Source: an uncultured Porphyromonadaceae bacterium (GTDB taxonomy: Bacteria > Bacteroidota > Bacteroidia > Bacteroidales > Muribaculaceae). Taken from it: a stretch of DNA of 64,000 nt. The translations under genes were made by a program, and so were the position numbers. Positions 36,646 to 46,400 of the stretch are shown one piece after another (the stretch's first letter is position 1; each line of letters begins with the position of its first letter). The notes beneath the pieces are model-generated. The model had not been told where the DNA came from and searched no databases. It saw nothing but the letters and a program-made list of their open reading frames with translations. The stretch covers positions 1 through 64,000 of the forward strand of contig URQP01000001.1 of NCBI GenBank assembly GCA_900550025.1. Direction: 5' to 3'.

Positions 36646-37659
36646 ATGAACGCTATTCTGGAAATATCCGATTTGTCGGCGGGTTACCGTAGTGGAAAAG
36701 GACGAAGGGTTGTGCTTTCCGGCGTGAATCTTTCTCTTTCGGAAGGCGAGCTTGTCAGCCTTTTAGGCGCGAATGGCACAGGCAAGTCGACTTTGCTGAG
36801 GACAGTTGCGGGATTGCAGCCCCCTTTGTCCGGCGAGTTGAAGTTGAAAGGGAAGCCTTTGAACAGCTATGGAAATAAGTCGTTGTCGAAATTGATAGGT
36901 ATAGTCTCGACAGAGCGCACCTATGCGGGAGGTCTTACAGTCAGGGAATTGGTAGGGCTCGGCCGGCAGCCGCATACCGGCTTTCTCGGCCGTTTGGATG
37001 CCGATGACAGGCAAATTGTCGCTAAGTCGATGGATGCTGTCGGCATTTCCCATAAGGCGGACTGCTTCTTGGCGGAACTGTCGGACGGCGAGCGGCAGAA
37101 GACGATGATAGCAAAGGCCTTGGCGCAAGAATCCCCGGTGATTGTCCTTGACGAGCCGATGGCGTTTCTTGATGCGGTAAACCGTGTGGAGATATTGCAA
37201 TTGCTCCACACATTGGCTCATAGGGAGAGAAAGGCCATACTGTTGTCGTCGCACGACATTTCGCTGTCGTTGGCGTTGTCCGACAAGGTGTGGCTACTTT
37301 CTGCTGACGGCGTTGTTTGCAGTATGGTTCCTGAAGATGCTGTTTTTCAGGGCCGTATGTCGGAATTGTTCGGCTCCGGGAAAGTCAAGTTTGATATATC
37401 TTCCGGAGAATATGTCCCTTTGCAGGACGATGGCATGGAAATATCGGTATGTGGCAGCGTGGAATTGGGTAAATGGTGTTGCAATGCTTTGAGGCGTAAC
37501 GGTTTCCGTATTACTGACGGCGGCAATTGCCGTGTCGTTGTAGTCTCGCCCGATAATATCGAGTTGGACATGCCGGGTGAACATTTGGCTTTTAAATCTG
37601 TTGAAGAATTGATTGTATATTTGTTGGACGCAAAGAATAGAGCGGAGCTATGGAAATAA
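36646..37659 (+). CDS. ABC transporter ATPase with long C-terminal extension
   Basis: 337 aa. Walker A GANGTGKST near residue 39, signature LSDGERQK, Walker B VIVLDEPMAFLD near 165, and switch His in SSHDIS. The ATPase domain ends near residue 215; the remaining ~120 residues (MSELFGSGKVKFD ... SVEELIVYLLDA) form an extra domain not found in typical FepC/BtuD, of unknown function. Energises the importer with the two preceding genes, overlapping the following gene by 10 bp. Confidence 0.9.
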   Translation: MNAILEISDLSAGYRSGKGRRVVLSGVNLSLSEGELVSLLGANGTGKSTLLRTVAGLQPPLSGELKLKGKPLNSYGNKSLSKLIGIVSTERTYAGGLTVRELVGLGRQPHTGFLGRLDADDRQIVAKSMDAVGISHKADCFLAELSDGERQKTMIAKALAQESPVIVLDEPMAFLDAVNRVEILQLLHTLAHRERKAILLSSHDISLSLALSDKVWLLSADGVVCSMVPEDAVFQGRMSELFGSGKVKFDISSGEYVPLQDDGMEISVCGSVELGKWCCNALRRNGFRITDGGNCRVVVVSPDNIELDMPGEHLAFKSVEELIVYLLDAKNRAELWK

Positions 37660-38852
37660 CTTTGGACGATTTGAAACGCAGGCTTCCCGACCCTGACGAT
37701 TTCAAGGCTACTGACGAGTATTATCTTACTCTTGCCAAATATATCGGCAAGCTGTGGGAAAGTATGGACGTTTTTCCTGAAATAGGAGAGGAAATGCGTA
37801 AGAATGTCGTGGTCAACCTTGTCTCTTATTATCAGGATGTGATAGCGGATGCCGGATTGTGGAGGGCTTTCGTGATGATGTGCAGGAAGCTATACCGTAG
37901 GCCTGTGCCGTTTTACGACGAGCCTGAGGATTATATAGACTATGAGCTGAATCTTGTCGATGTGCAGTTCTTAGTGTGGTATTCGTTGGAGTCGCAACTG
38001 GGCTTTAACGGATTGGTGTCGCCGTTCGACCCTGATTTGTTGAGATTTGCAAGTCAGGTGTATAAATTGTTCGATTTCCTTTATGAGGATGCTCCTGAGC
38101 CGGAAAACTTCAAGCAATTGATGGAGCTTGATATTGACGACAGGGAACAGGTGAGGGATATTTTTCGGATGTCGGGCTGGCTTTTTTGGAAAAGTTATTT
38201 TTTGCGTCCTGTAAGCAAACACGCTTACGAACCGGAAGTTGTCGAGGATGAGGAGCTTACTGTTGACGAGACTTTGACTGACGAGCGAAGGTTGCGCACC
38301 ACTTTCGAGCAGCCGACAGGGCCTTTGGCTTTATTGGTGGACGAGTGGTTGCGATTGATTGTCGGTAACCGCTTGCCGAAGGAAAAACGCCAACCGGTTC
38401 AGAAAGAGCATAAATATTATAAGGCATTGAAGCGTGCTACCGGCGGCAAAGAGATAGCATTCTTTGCGACATACGGAGAACTGGAGGATTTTCTTGCGGA
38501 GCGGCTTGGCTGGGAACGTCCGGAAGAAGGGATATTTCCGCAGATGCGGGAGTTTACCGGTTTCGTGGTGTTCGCCACGCCAGAAAAGGGTATGCTGATA
38601 GCACATGGGATAGCGCCTTATATAAAGCATCCAGACAATCCGTTGTACGATGCGGAAAAGTCGGCTGCCGAGGCTCACAGATTGCTGATGGAGCCGGCAT
38701 TATGCCCGGTCGATTTGGTGAAGTATCTTTTCGAAAACGGATTGGTGCCTGATGCCGCCTATCCTTCCGGCAGAGATTCTAACAAGTTGCTCCACGATAA
38801 TTGGGATTTTATAGCGCGGATGTATTTGCGTAATTTCTACCGTGCTGATTAA
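37650..38852 (+). CDS. Conserved Bacteroidales protein, possibly DUF3843
   Basis: 400 aa, soluble, very acidic, helical pattern (MEITLDDLKRRLPDPDD, YYLTLAKYIGKLWE, FPEIGEEMRKNVVVNLVSYYQDVI). No signal peptide or catalytic motif. My DUF3843 assignment is from memory and tentative. Its start overlaps the ABC ATPase, so it is cotranscribed with the importer, but the link may be only positional. Confidence 0.75.
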   Translation: MEITLDDLKRRLPDPDDFKATDEYYLTLAKYIGKLWESMDVFPEIGEEMRKNVVVNLVSYYQDVIADAGLWRAFVMMCRKLYRRPVPFYDEPEDYIDYELNLVDVQFLVWYSLESQLGFNGLVSPFDPDLLRFASQVYKLFDFLYEDAPEPENFKQLMELDIDDREQVRDIFRMSGWLFWKSYFLRPVSKHAYEPEVVEDEELTVDETLTDERRLRTTFEQPTGPLALLVDEWLRLIVGNRLPKEKRQPVQKEHKYYKALKRATGGKEIAFFATYGELEDFLAERLGWERPEEGIFPQMREFTGFVVFATPEKGMLIAHGIAPYIKHPDNPLYDAEKSAAEAHRLLMEPALCPVDLVKYLFENGLVPDAAYPSGRDSNKLLHDNWDFIARMYLRNFYRAD

Positions 38853-38902
38853 ACTTTTTTTCTGGCAGTTTGTCTTATCAATATGGATAAAAATCAAGAG
38901 CT

Positions 38903-39610
38903 ATGGAAAAGTTGAAATCATTATTGCCGTCATTATTGCTGGCGTTGGGTATCGTAGTCTTAGGATTGTGTGTGAAATCAGGCTTGGGCAGCTTTTCGCA
39001 GAATGCGAGGGTTGTCACGGTAAAAGGGCTTGCGGAAAAGGAGGTGAAGGCCGACAAGGTGATTTGGCCTATTGTCTACAAGGAGCTGGGCAATGACTTG
39101 AATGCGTTGTATAACACTATAAACAAGAAGAACAAGGTCGTGCTTGATTTGCTCGCTTCGAAAGGTATCACGGCTGATGAGATAACCACGAGCGTGGATG
39201 TGACGGATATGGATGCCGACGCCTATACGGCCGACCGTTCTCCTTACCGCTACCGTGTATCGTCGATTATCACTGTCAACACGAAGAAAGTCGATACTGT
39301 GCTTGCCTTGCTGAAAGAACAGACATCGTTGATTCAGAAAGGCGTTGCCGTCACTTTCAGTAATTATTCCTACCCGAGCATACAGTTCGAATATACCGGA
39401 TTAAACGAAATCAAGCCGGAAATGATAAAGGAGGCCACGAAGAATGCCCGCAAGGCCGCGGAGCAGTTTGCGATAGATTCAGAAAGCAAGCTGGGAAAGA
39501 TAAAGACAGCAAATCAGGGGCAATTCTCTATTTCCGACCGCGACCAGAACACTCCTTATATCAAGAATGTAAGGGTAGTAACTACCATACAATATATGCT
39601 TGAAGACTGA
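38903..39610 (+). CDS. SIMPL domain protein (DUF541)
   Basis: 235 aa. N-terminal membrane anchor or uncleaved signal ([23 protein letters not shown]), then a SIMPL domain: [47 protein letters not shown], and [21 protein letters not shown] proteins form periplasmic oligomers of unclear role, sometimes tied to stress resistance. The next gene starts on the A of this TGA stop (1-bp overlap). Confidence 0.88.
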   Translation: MEKLKSLLPSLLLALGIVVLGLCVKSGLGSFSQNARVVTVKGLAEKEVKADKVIWPIVYKELGNDLNALYNTINKKNKVVLDLLASKGITADEITTSVDVTDMDADAYTADRSPYRYRVSSIITVNTKKVDTVLALLKEQTSLIQKGVAVTFSNYSYPSIQFEYTGLNEIKPEMIKEATKNARKAAEQFAIDSESKLGKIKTANQGQFSISDRDQNTPYIKNVRVVTTIQYMLED

Positions 39611-40176
39611 TGACTGAGAAGGAAAAGGCGGCAAAAGGGCTGTTGTACGATGCAAACAACGACCCGGAGCTGCAACGCGAAATGCTGGAGACACATTGTA
39701 GGGTGGCGGACTTTAATAATCTGCCACTCTCTGCTGTTGAGGAACGTGGTAAATTGTTACGTTCCATAATCAATGCCGGACGGAATTGCACGGTGATTTC
39801 GCCCTTTTTTTGTGATTACGGATATAATATCACTGTCGGCGACAATTTTTTCGCCAACGTCAATCTTGTTGTGCTCGACGGTGCTAAGGTGACAATCGGC
39901 GATAATGTTTTCATAGCTCCGAATGTCGGTATCTATACCGCCGGGCATCCGCTCGACGTGAAGCGCCGCAATGCGGGTCTTGAATACGCTTATCCGGTGA
40001 CAATCGGCGACAATGTGTGGATTGGCGCGGGAGTGTCGATACTTCCGGGAGTGACAATCGGCGATAATTCAGTGATAGGGGCAGGCAGCGTCGTCACGCG
40101 CGATGTGCCGCCGGATGTGGTTGCCGCCGGTAACCCATGTAGGATAATAAAGAAAATCGACAATGCTTGCGAATAA
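39610..40176 (+). CDS. Maltose/galactoside-type sugar O-acetyltransferase
   Basis: 188 aa. Left-handed beta-helix acetyltransferase: N-terminal [21 protein letters not shown] (maltose acetyltransferase cap), catalytic His in YTAGHPLD near residue 115, repeats of TIGDN, and AGNPCRIIK near the end. Transfers acetyl from acetyl-CoA to a sugar hydroxyl. It overlaps the next gene by 14 bp, implying joint expression with the transporter. Confidence 0.9.
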   Translation: MTEKEKAAKGLLYDANNDPELQREMLETHCRVADFNNLPLSAVEERGKLLRSIINAGRNCTVISPFFCDYGYNITVGDNFFANVNLVVLDGAKVTIGDNVFIAPNVGIYTAGHPLDVKRRNAGLEYAYPVTIGDNVWIGAGVSILPGVTIGDNSVIGAGSVVTRDVPPDVVAAGNPCRIIKKIDNACE

Positions 40177-41050
40177 ACTGAAGGGTATAATCTATGCGGG
40201 AGTGTCGTCGTCGACATTCGGTCTTGCCCCGTTTTTTACACTCTCGCTTATCTATGCCGGCTATTCCTCGTTTGAGGCGTTGTCCTACCGGTGGGGTGTG
40301 GCTACTGTGTTCCTTGTAGTGATTGGATTAATGCAGGGTGTAGACTTCCGTATATCCCGCAGGGATTTACTTACGGTGTTTTGTCTTAGTCTGTTCCGTG
40401 CTACAACTTCTTTTTCATTGGTGATTGCTTATCAGAACATAGCGAGCGGCGTGGCTTCTGTGATTCATTTTCTCTATCCGCTTGCCGTTGCTTTGGCTAT
40501 GATGCTGTTTTTCAAGGAGCCGCGGTCGAAGACGGTGCTTTCTGCCGTTGCATTGTCGATAGTCGGGGCTTTGTTCCTTTCGTTCGGCGATATTGATTCT
40601 CCTTCCGGCGGAGATTCCGTATTGGGCATCGTCTGTGCGGCGGTTTCTGTTTTCTCATATGCCGGATATATTGTGGGCGTGCGCAAGACGCGGGCTGTCA
40701 ATTTGCCGTCCGTGCCGCTCACTTGCTATGTGATGGGTATCGGTGCCGTCTTGTTTGTAATAGGTGGACTGTTTACCGGCGGGGTGCGCATAGAAACCGA
40801 CCCTCGTATGTGGCTGTATATTGCCGGATTGGCGCTTGTAGCCACAGCCATTTCCAACATCTCGTTGGTGCAGGGCATAAAATATGCCGGGCCGACGCTT
40901 ACTTCCATTCTTGGCGCGATGGAGCCGCTTACGGCTATGGTGCTTGGTATCGTTGCGTTTGGCGAGGGCTTCTCGTGGCAAAGCGGAGTAGGAGTGCTGC
41001 TTATTCTTTTCTCCGTGTTTATAGTAGTGCTGAAAGAGCAGCGCGGATAG
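40163..41050 (+). CDS. EamA-family (DMT) transporter
   Basis: 295 aa with ten predicted hydrophobic helices and two EamA repeats; the first ends at [13 protein letters not shown] and the second at [16 protein letters not shown] conserved FEALSYRW and the duplicated ALEPLTA-like [12 protein letters not shown] fit drug/metabolite exporters. Inner membrane; substrate unknown. Ends at a shared terminator. Confidence 0.88.
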   Translation: MLANKLKGIIYAGVSSSTFGLAPFFTLSLIYAGYSSFEALSYRWGVATVFLVVIGLMQGVDFRISRRDLLTVFCLSLFRATTSFSLVIAYQNIASGVASVIHFLYPLAVALAMMLFFKEPRSKTVLSAVALSIVGALFLSFGDIDSPSGGDSVLGIVCAAVSVFSYAGYIVGVRKTRAVNLPSVPLTCYVMGIGAVLFVIGGLFTGGVRIETDPRMWLYIAGLALVATAISNISLVQGIKYAGPTLTSILGAMEPLTAMVLGIVAFGEGFSWQSGVGVLLILFSVFIVVLKEQRG

Positions 41051-41066
41051 CCGTGATAGAAACATA

Positions 41067-41096
41067 ATGACGGCGTGCTTCTAAACACGCCGTCAT
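41067..41096. terminator. Bidirectional hairpin terminator
   Basis: Perfect 11-bp stem ATGACGGCGTG/CACGCCGTCAT (41067-41077 with 41086-41096), 8-nt loop, between two convergent genes. Confidence 0.85.
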
Positions 41097-41107
41097 CATA
41101 CACTGGA

Positions 41108-41926
41108 TTACTCGTAGTCTTTCGATACCATCTCGAAGAAACCGCTGATTTCTTGCTGGTCGATGGCTTGGCGCACATTGTAGCGTTTCACTTGGTCTTC
41201 GTAACCATTTTTGCTGGCTTTGATTTCGATTTCCACATCGCGTGAGTTCTCGTATGTGAGCCCTAAGATGTTGAACGAGCGGGTGCTTTCGTAAGGGGTG
41301 GTTGTCAGATAGCTTTCGTTCGTATTCTTCACTATCGCCGGGATGCTTGAAACGACTCTCCAGTAAAGTCTTACTCCTCTTGGCTCGGAATCGAAGTACC
41401 AACGGATGATAGTCCGTTCGAGGTCGGTCTGTCCCGGGTTGTCGCGCGATACCATATTGTTGGCTTCTCCTTCTGGTATTGTAGGGTCTTTTTCATATTT
41501 GTAGCTGTTGTCTGGCGTGAATATATGGAATACGCCGTTCGGATAGTTTAGATAATTTCCGCGTTGTCCTAATGGCTTTGCCAGTGTCGGTTTGTAGGTT
41601 TCTGTGCCGGTTATGTATCCGTCTTTTATGAAGGTAAATTCTAATTCAGGTATGTTGACGTGCCATTTTTTGTCTTTTCTGTATGCAATTTTATCTATTG
41701 TGGTTGGTTGTACAACATATGCGAAAGGTGTGGTCTCACTAATTTTTTGACCGTTCAGAATCACACTTGCGCCACTCGGCTCACTGTCGATTGTGATTGT
41801 TTTCGGATACAGATTGTTCAATTTTGAAACATTTGTATTATATAGGCTGTTACAAGAAATCATAATGCATGCAAGGCCTATGGCTGTCGCCGATAATAGA
41901 TGAATTTTTAAATTATTTGGTTTCAT
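41108..41926 (-). CDS. PEGA-like lipoprotein
   Basis: 272 aa. Lipoprotein signal with ACIMISCN. A PEGA-type motif (TITIDSEPSGASVILNGQKISETTPF) follows, a surface-layer-like beta domain that occurs in cell-envelope proteins; a second similar strand (DSEPRGVRLYWR) appears near residue 180. No enzyme motif. A plausible promoter lies about 280 nt upstream, giving a long 5' leader. Confidence 0.78.
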   Translation of the reverse strand: MKPNNLKIHLLSATAIGLACIMISCNSLYNTNVSKLNNLYPKTITIDSEPSGASVILNGQKISETTPFAYVVQPTTIDKIAYRKDKKWHVNIPELEFTFIKDGYITGTETYKPTLAKPLGQRGNYLNYPNGVFHIFTPDNSYKYEKDPTIPEGEANNMVSRDNPGQTDLERTIIRWYFDSEPRGVRLYWRVVSSIPAIVKNTNESYLTTTPYESTRSFNILGLTYENSRDVEIEIKASKNGYEDQVKRYNVRQAIDQQEISGFFEMVSKDYE

Positions 41927-42206
41927 AGTCTTTTTTGTATTTTGCCGGATTCTGGCGGTTGTTTTTTATTGTCGCATATGAAAAACGTGAATCCCTACAA
42001 TTTATTCACTACCGGGAGAATACGATTCTTTTGATATGGAAAGATGCGTATTTATCCTTGACGGCTTTTGAAAGTTCCTAAGTTCCAGAAAGCAAGAATA
42101 AAATGTAACGCTTTTTATGTCGTTTGCAAATCCGTATCCATATCGGATTTGTTTGTTAATGAAAATCTAATTTAAATTCGCATAGGCATTTATGTTTTTA
42201 TTTCTG

Positions 42207-42238
42207 CAAATATAGTGAAAGCGGAGAGCAGGGGCAAA
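42207..42238 (-). promoter_or_regulatory. Promoter with long leader for the PEGA lipoprotein
   Basis: Minus strand TTG (42237-42235), 20 nt, TATATTTG (42214-42207). The nearest start codon is 41926, about 275 nt away. Confidence 0.55.
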
Positions 42239-42290
42239 TAAAAAACGAAGTTTTTAGTTTTATCAAATCCGGTATATATCTGATGCGACA

Positions 42291-42320
42291 CGGCCTCAAT
42301 GCAGATTTGCATTGAGGCCG
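42291..42320 (-). terminator. Hairpin after the greA-HIT operon
   Basis: 13-bp perfect stem (42291-42303 with 42308-42320), GATT loop, 35 bp after the HIT gene stop. No T-run, so it may act as an mRNA 3' stabiliser or a factor-assisted terminator. Confidence 0.7.
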
Positions 42321-42354
42321 CGCTATGAATATGGGTCAATTCAAGTGACCGGAA

Positions 42355-42753
42355 TTATTTTGCGAGCTCTTTCGCGATTGCGTCGGCTATGCTTTGCATC
42401 TCATCCGCCGGTAGCGTCAGCTTAGGCTTGCTGAACGACATGTCTTTTTCCTCATTGATAGGGATCAAATGTATGTGCGCGTGAGGCACTTCCAAGCCTA
42501 TTACGGCTACTCCTATGCGCTTGCAGTCGATTGCGCGTTCCATCGCTTTTGCCACTTTGCGGGCAAATGCCGTCAATGAAGCGTAGTCCTCGTCCGGCAA
42601 GTTGAAGATATAGTCGTTCTCTGTTTTCGGCACGACAAGCACGTGACCCTTGTTCACTGGGTTTATGTCGAGGAAAGCAAAGTTTTTCTCGTCTTCCCCG
42701 ACTTTGTAGCACGGTATTTCTCCGGCGATTATTTTGCTGAATATAGTTGCCAT
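42355..42753 (-). CDS. HIT-family nucleoside phosphoramidase or hydrolase
   Basis: 132 aa. Histidine triad VPHAHIHLIPI near residue 98, with the N-terminal IFSKIIAGEIPCYKV and DINPVNKGHVLVVPK typical of HinT-like proteins. It hydrolyses AMP-linked phosphoramidates; physiological substrate unknown. Lies 4 bp after greA. Confidence 0.92.
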   Translation of the reverse strand: MATIFSKIIAGEIPCYKVGEDEKNFAFLDINPVNKGHVLVVPKTENDYIFNLPDEDYASLTAFARKVAKAMERAIDCKRIGVAVIGLEVPHAHIHLIPINEEKDMSFSKPKLTLPADEMQSIADAIAKELAK

Positions 42754-42757
42754 AGTC

Positions 42758-43231
42758 TTACAGTATTTCGATTTTTACGATTTCGAATGTCATCACTCCT
42801 TGCGGAACTTTGATTTCCACAACGTCGCCGACTTTCTTTCCGAGCAGGCCTTTTGCGATGGGAGTGCTTGAGGCGATTTTCTTTTCCTTAAGGTTTGCTT
42901 CCGAGTCGGCCACTATCGTGTATGTCATGGTTGCGCCGTTTTTTGTGTTTTTGATTGTTACGGTGTTCATGATTTGCACTTCTTCCGTGTTGAGCTTAGC
43001 CTCGTCGATGATGCGTGCGCTGGCGAGCATGTCTTTGAGTTGGGAAATTTTCATCTCCAACATGCCTTGTGCCTCTTTGGCGGCGTCGTATTCGGAATTC
43101 TCCGACAAGTCGCCTTTGTCGCGGGCTTCAGCGATGGCCGCGGATATTTTCGGTCGCTCCACTGATTCCAGATAAGCGATTTCTTTCATCTTCTTATCAT
43201 ACCCTTCTTTAGTCATGTAGGTGATAGCCAT
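42758..43231 (-). CDS. greA: Transcription elongation factor GreA
   Basis: 157 aa from MAITYMTKEGY, equal to classical GreA length; the longer frame would start in the leader. N-terminal coiled coil with DLSENSEYDAAKEAQ near residue 40 holds the acidic tip residues, and the C-terminal FKBP-like domain ends SSTPIAKGLLGKKVGD. Rescues backtracked RNA polymerase by stimulating transcript cleavage. First gene of the greA-HIT operon. Confidence 0.95.
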   Translation of the reverse strand: MAITYMTKEGYDKKMKEIAYLESVERPKISAAIAEARDKGDLSENSEYDAAKEAQGMLEMKISQLKDMLASARIIDEAKLNTEEVQIMNTVTIKNTKNGATMTYTIVADSEANLKEKKIASSTPIAKGLLGKKVGDVVEIKVPQGVMTFEIVKIEIL

Positions 43232-43322
43232 GGTTGAATTTATTTTTAAAATTAGTAAAATAAAAAGAATCCCTATCACTCTGTGATTGAGACCCTGTTT
43301 GTTAATTCTTTATGTTATACGG

Positions 43323-43352
43323 CAAAGGTAAGGATTATTTCCTGTCGCGCAA
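43323..43352 (-). promoter_or_regulatory. greA promoter
   Basis: Minus strand TTG (43352-43350), 19 nt, TACCTTTG (43330-43323), giving a leader of about 85 nt. Confidence 0.65.
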
Positions 43353-43410
43353 ACTATTTCACAATCTTTAATTAATCATTTGCAGCTTATGTATCTTGGC
43401 GTATTTGTTT

Positions 43411-43418
43411 TATCTTTG
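43411..43418 (+). promoter_or_regulatory. -7 element for the TPR-CHAT gene
   Basis: TATCTTTG, 23 nt before the ATG at 43442. A TTG at 43396-43398 is too close to serve as -33. Confidence 0.45.
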
Positions 43419-43441
43419 TACCACGACTTAGTACGATTGAT

Positions 43442-46400
43442 ATGAAGAATATAGTTGCTATTCTGCTTATTGTCTTGGCTGCAGGTTTTGCTAATTCGCG
43501 CTCCGTGTGTGGCGATTCTTCCGCGCAATATGAACCGGTTGACTCTGCTTATGCAATCGCCCTGCACGATTCTGCGTCGGTTTGTTATAATTCCAAAGAT
43601 TATGTGGGGGCAATCGCTTTTGAGAAAAAGGCTGCAGGCGTATGGAAAGCGGCTGTGGGTAAAATAAATCCCACATATGTCACTCTTATGGACAATCTTG
43701 CTTATTTCCTGTCCTTGCAGAGTGATTATGCCGAAGCGATAGCGTGCCAGGCGGAGGCGATTGGCATTGCGGCAAAACTCTATGGACAGGATAGTGGCAG
43801 ATATGCGTCACTGCTTAATAGTCTGGCTCTATATAATAATGCCGCAGGCAACTATGCCGGGGCGGCGGAAGCGGGAGCGCGTGTCGCGGAAATTTATGGA
43901 AAGGTCTTGGGAGCAGACAATCCTGATTATTTAGAGTCGTTGCTTCATCTTGCCGAGTACAAGGCCAATCTTGGCGACTACCATACCGCTCTTTCTGTTG
44001 GAGAGCAGGCACTTGATATTTGTGAAAATAGCCAAAAGGATAATGGCGTGGGATATATGACGGCTTTGAATAATCTTTCCAATTACAATTACTATGTCGG
44101 GAATTACCGGAAATCCATTGAGCTTGGGGAGAAGGCATTGGATGTGTGCAGGAGGCTTTTTGGAGAGAATAATATGTATTTCATAGCGTCTTTGTCCAAT
44201 ATGGCATCCCGCTATGGCGCTATTGGCAGTTATCGGAAAGCTGTGGATTTGGCTACCGGAGTGGTGGAGGCTTACAGGCAGGCTTTGGGCGAAGGGCATC
44301 CGTCGTATGCTGCGGCGTTGAGCAATCTCGCTTTTTTTCATCGGAAACTTGGCAATTTTTCCGAAGCGGTCAAATTGGAGCAGGAAGCGTTGGAGATACG
44401 CGGACGAGTTATGGGAACAGAGCATCCTGATTATGCTATGTCATTGGATGGGCTTGCCGCTTGCTATTATGCTCTCGGTAATAATGCGAAGGCTGTTGAG
44501 CTTGGAACACGTGCGTTGGAAATACGCAGACGGGTGTTTGGTGAGGGAAACTATGTGTATGCGCTGTCTCTTTCCAATCTGTCAGTATATGATGTTGCTG
44601 CCGGCAACTATTCTGAGGCAGCAAAATTGGGAGAACAGGCTTTATCGGTCTATGAAAAGACTGTTGGAGTTGGGCATCCGTCGTATTTGGCTGCGTTGAA
44701 CAATCTTGCCTCGTCATATTATTATATGAAAGATTATTCTCATGCAATGACGCTTGCCGGCAGGGCGTTGACGATGTGCGACAGTGTATTCGGAGAGCGC
44801 CATTATAACAGTGCTGCCGTTCTTAACAATCTTTCGAAATACAGTGCCAAAATCGGGAATTTTGAGGATGCGATAAAGTTTGAGGCAAAGGCGTTGGATA
44901 TAGTCGGGGCGGTCTATGGCGACAGTCATCCGGAATATGTCAAGTATTTACAAAATATGGCATCCTATTATTACTATAATAATGATGCCGGAGGCATGAA
45001 ACGCTCGGCATCGGCTGTCACCGATAGGACTAATCATTTGGTGCTGTCAACTTTCCGCGATTTGACGGCATTCGAGAGGTTGTGCTTTTGGAACGAGCAT
45101 AAGAGTTGGTATGATGCTTGGCTTCCTGCGATTGTCTACAAGGAACACGAAGACTCGGCCGTTATGGCGGCATACGACGGGGTCTTGTTGAGCAAGGGCA
45201 TATTGCTTAACAGCGACATTGAAATGCGGCAGTTGCTTTTGGAGAGCGGTGACACGGCGGCTGTGGAATTGTATGCGGAGATGGTGAAAAACCGTTCGGT
45301 GGCGCATCGGCAGCGTGAGAATCTGTCTTCTTCGCAGTCTATGGACGATTCTGCAAGATTGGCAATCCGTCATTATGCGGATTCTCTGAACAAGGTGGCT
45401 GACCGTCAGGAGCATGAACTGGTCGAGCGTAGCAAAGTGTTTGGCGACTACACCAAGAACCTTGCCGTAGGATGGCGTGACGTGCAGGGTATGCTCGGAA
45501 ATAGCGACATCGCCATAGAGTTTATGGAGATACCTGCTTCTGCCGACAGCACGGTATATGCCGCAATGACATTGAAGCGTGGTTATGATTGTCCGCATTT
45601 TGTCCGGCTGTTCGACAAGGAACAGTTGGATGAAATGGACAGGAATTTTTATTTTTCGTCGTCTGCGCTTTACAATTTGGTGTGGAAGCCGTTGGAAAAA
45701 GAATTGGCGGGTGTGAAAAATATATATTTTGCTCCGGCAGGCGAACTGTACAGGTTGGCTGTTGAGTATGCGCCAGTTGATGGTGAGGAGATTTTCAGTG
45801 ACCGTTATAATGTGTACAGGCTTTCGTCCACACGGCAGCTGGCCGTCAAAACGGAAGAAAAGAGCGTGGGTATGAGAGCCGTGCTTTATGGTGGTATGCG
45901 CTATGATACAAGCCCGTCAGTAATCGTTGCCGATAGCAGGAAGTATGTGCGCAATGGAGCGGTACGCTCGTTTGAGTACGTTCCTGCCGATTCTTTGGTG
46001 CAGCGTGGCACGGTGGCGGAACTCCCCGCGACAAAAATGGAGGTTGACAGTATCGACAGGATGATGAAGTCGCGGAGATATGATGTCGACATGTTTTCTG
46101 ACACCATCGGTACGGAAGCGTCGTTCAAAGCGTTGTCAGGGCAAAGGCGGAATATAATCCACGTTGCCACTCATGGCTTTTATGGTGAGAATATGGCGGG
46201 AGGAAAGACTGCATTATTGCAGTTTGATAACGATGTGCACTACGAAGAGGACAAGGCAATGTCACGCTCCGGGCTGCTCTTCGCCGGGGCGGCCAACGCA
46301 TGGCAGATGCCCGATTCGGTTGACAACGGAATCTTGACGGCACAGGAGGTGTCGGCGTTGGATTTGCGCGGGCTTGATTTATGTGTGCTTTCGGCTTGCG

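Larger units (their letters stand above)
41927..42354. other. Intergenic region, long leader and hairpins
   Basis: 428 bp between two minus-strand genes. It contains the promoter at 42207-42238, a small hairpin CAAATCCG/CGGATTTG (42127-42134 with 42144-42151) inside the presumed leader, and the strong hairpin at 42291-42320. No coding frame is convincing. Confidence 0.5.
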
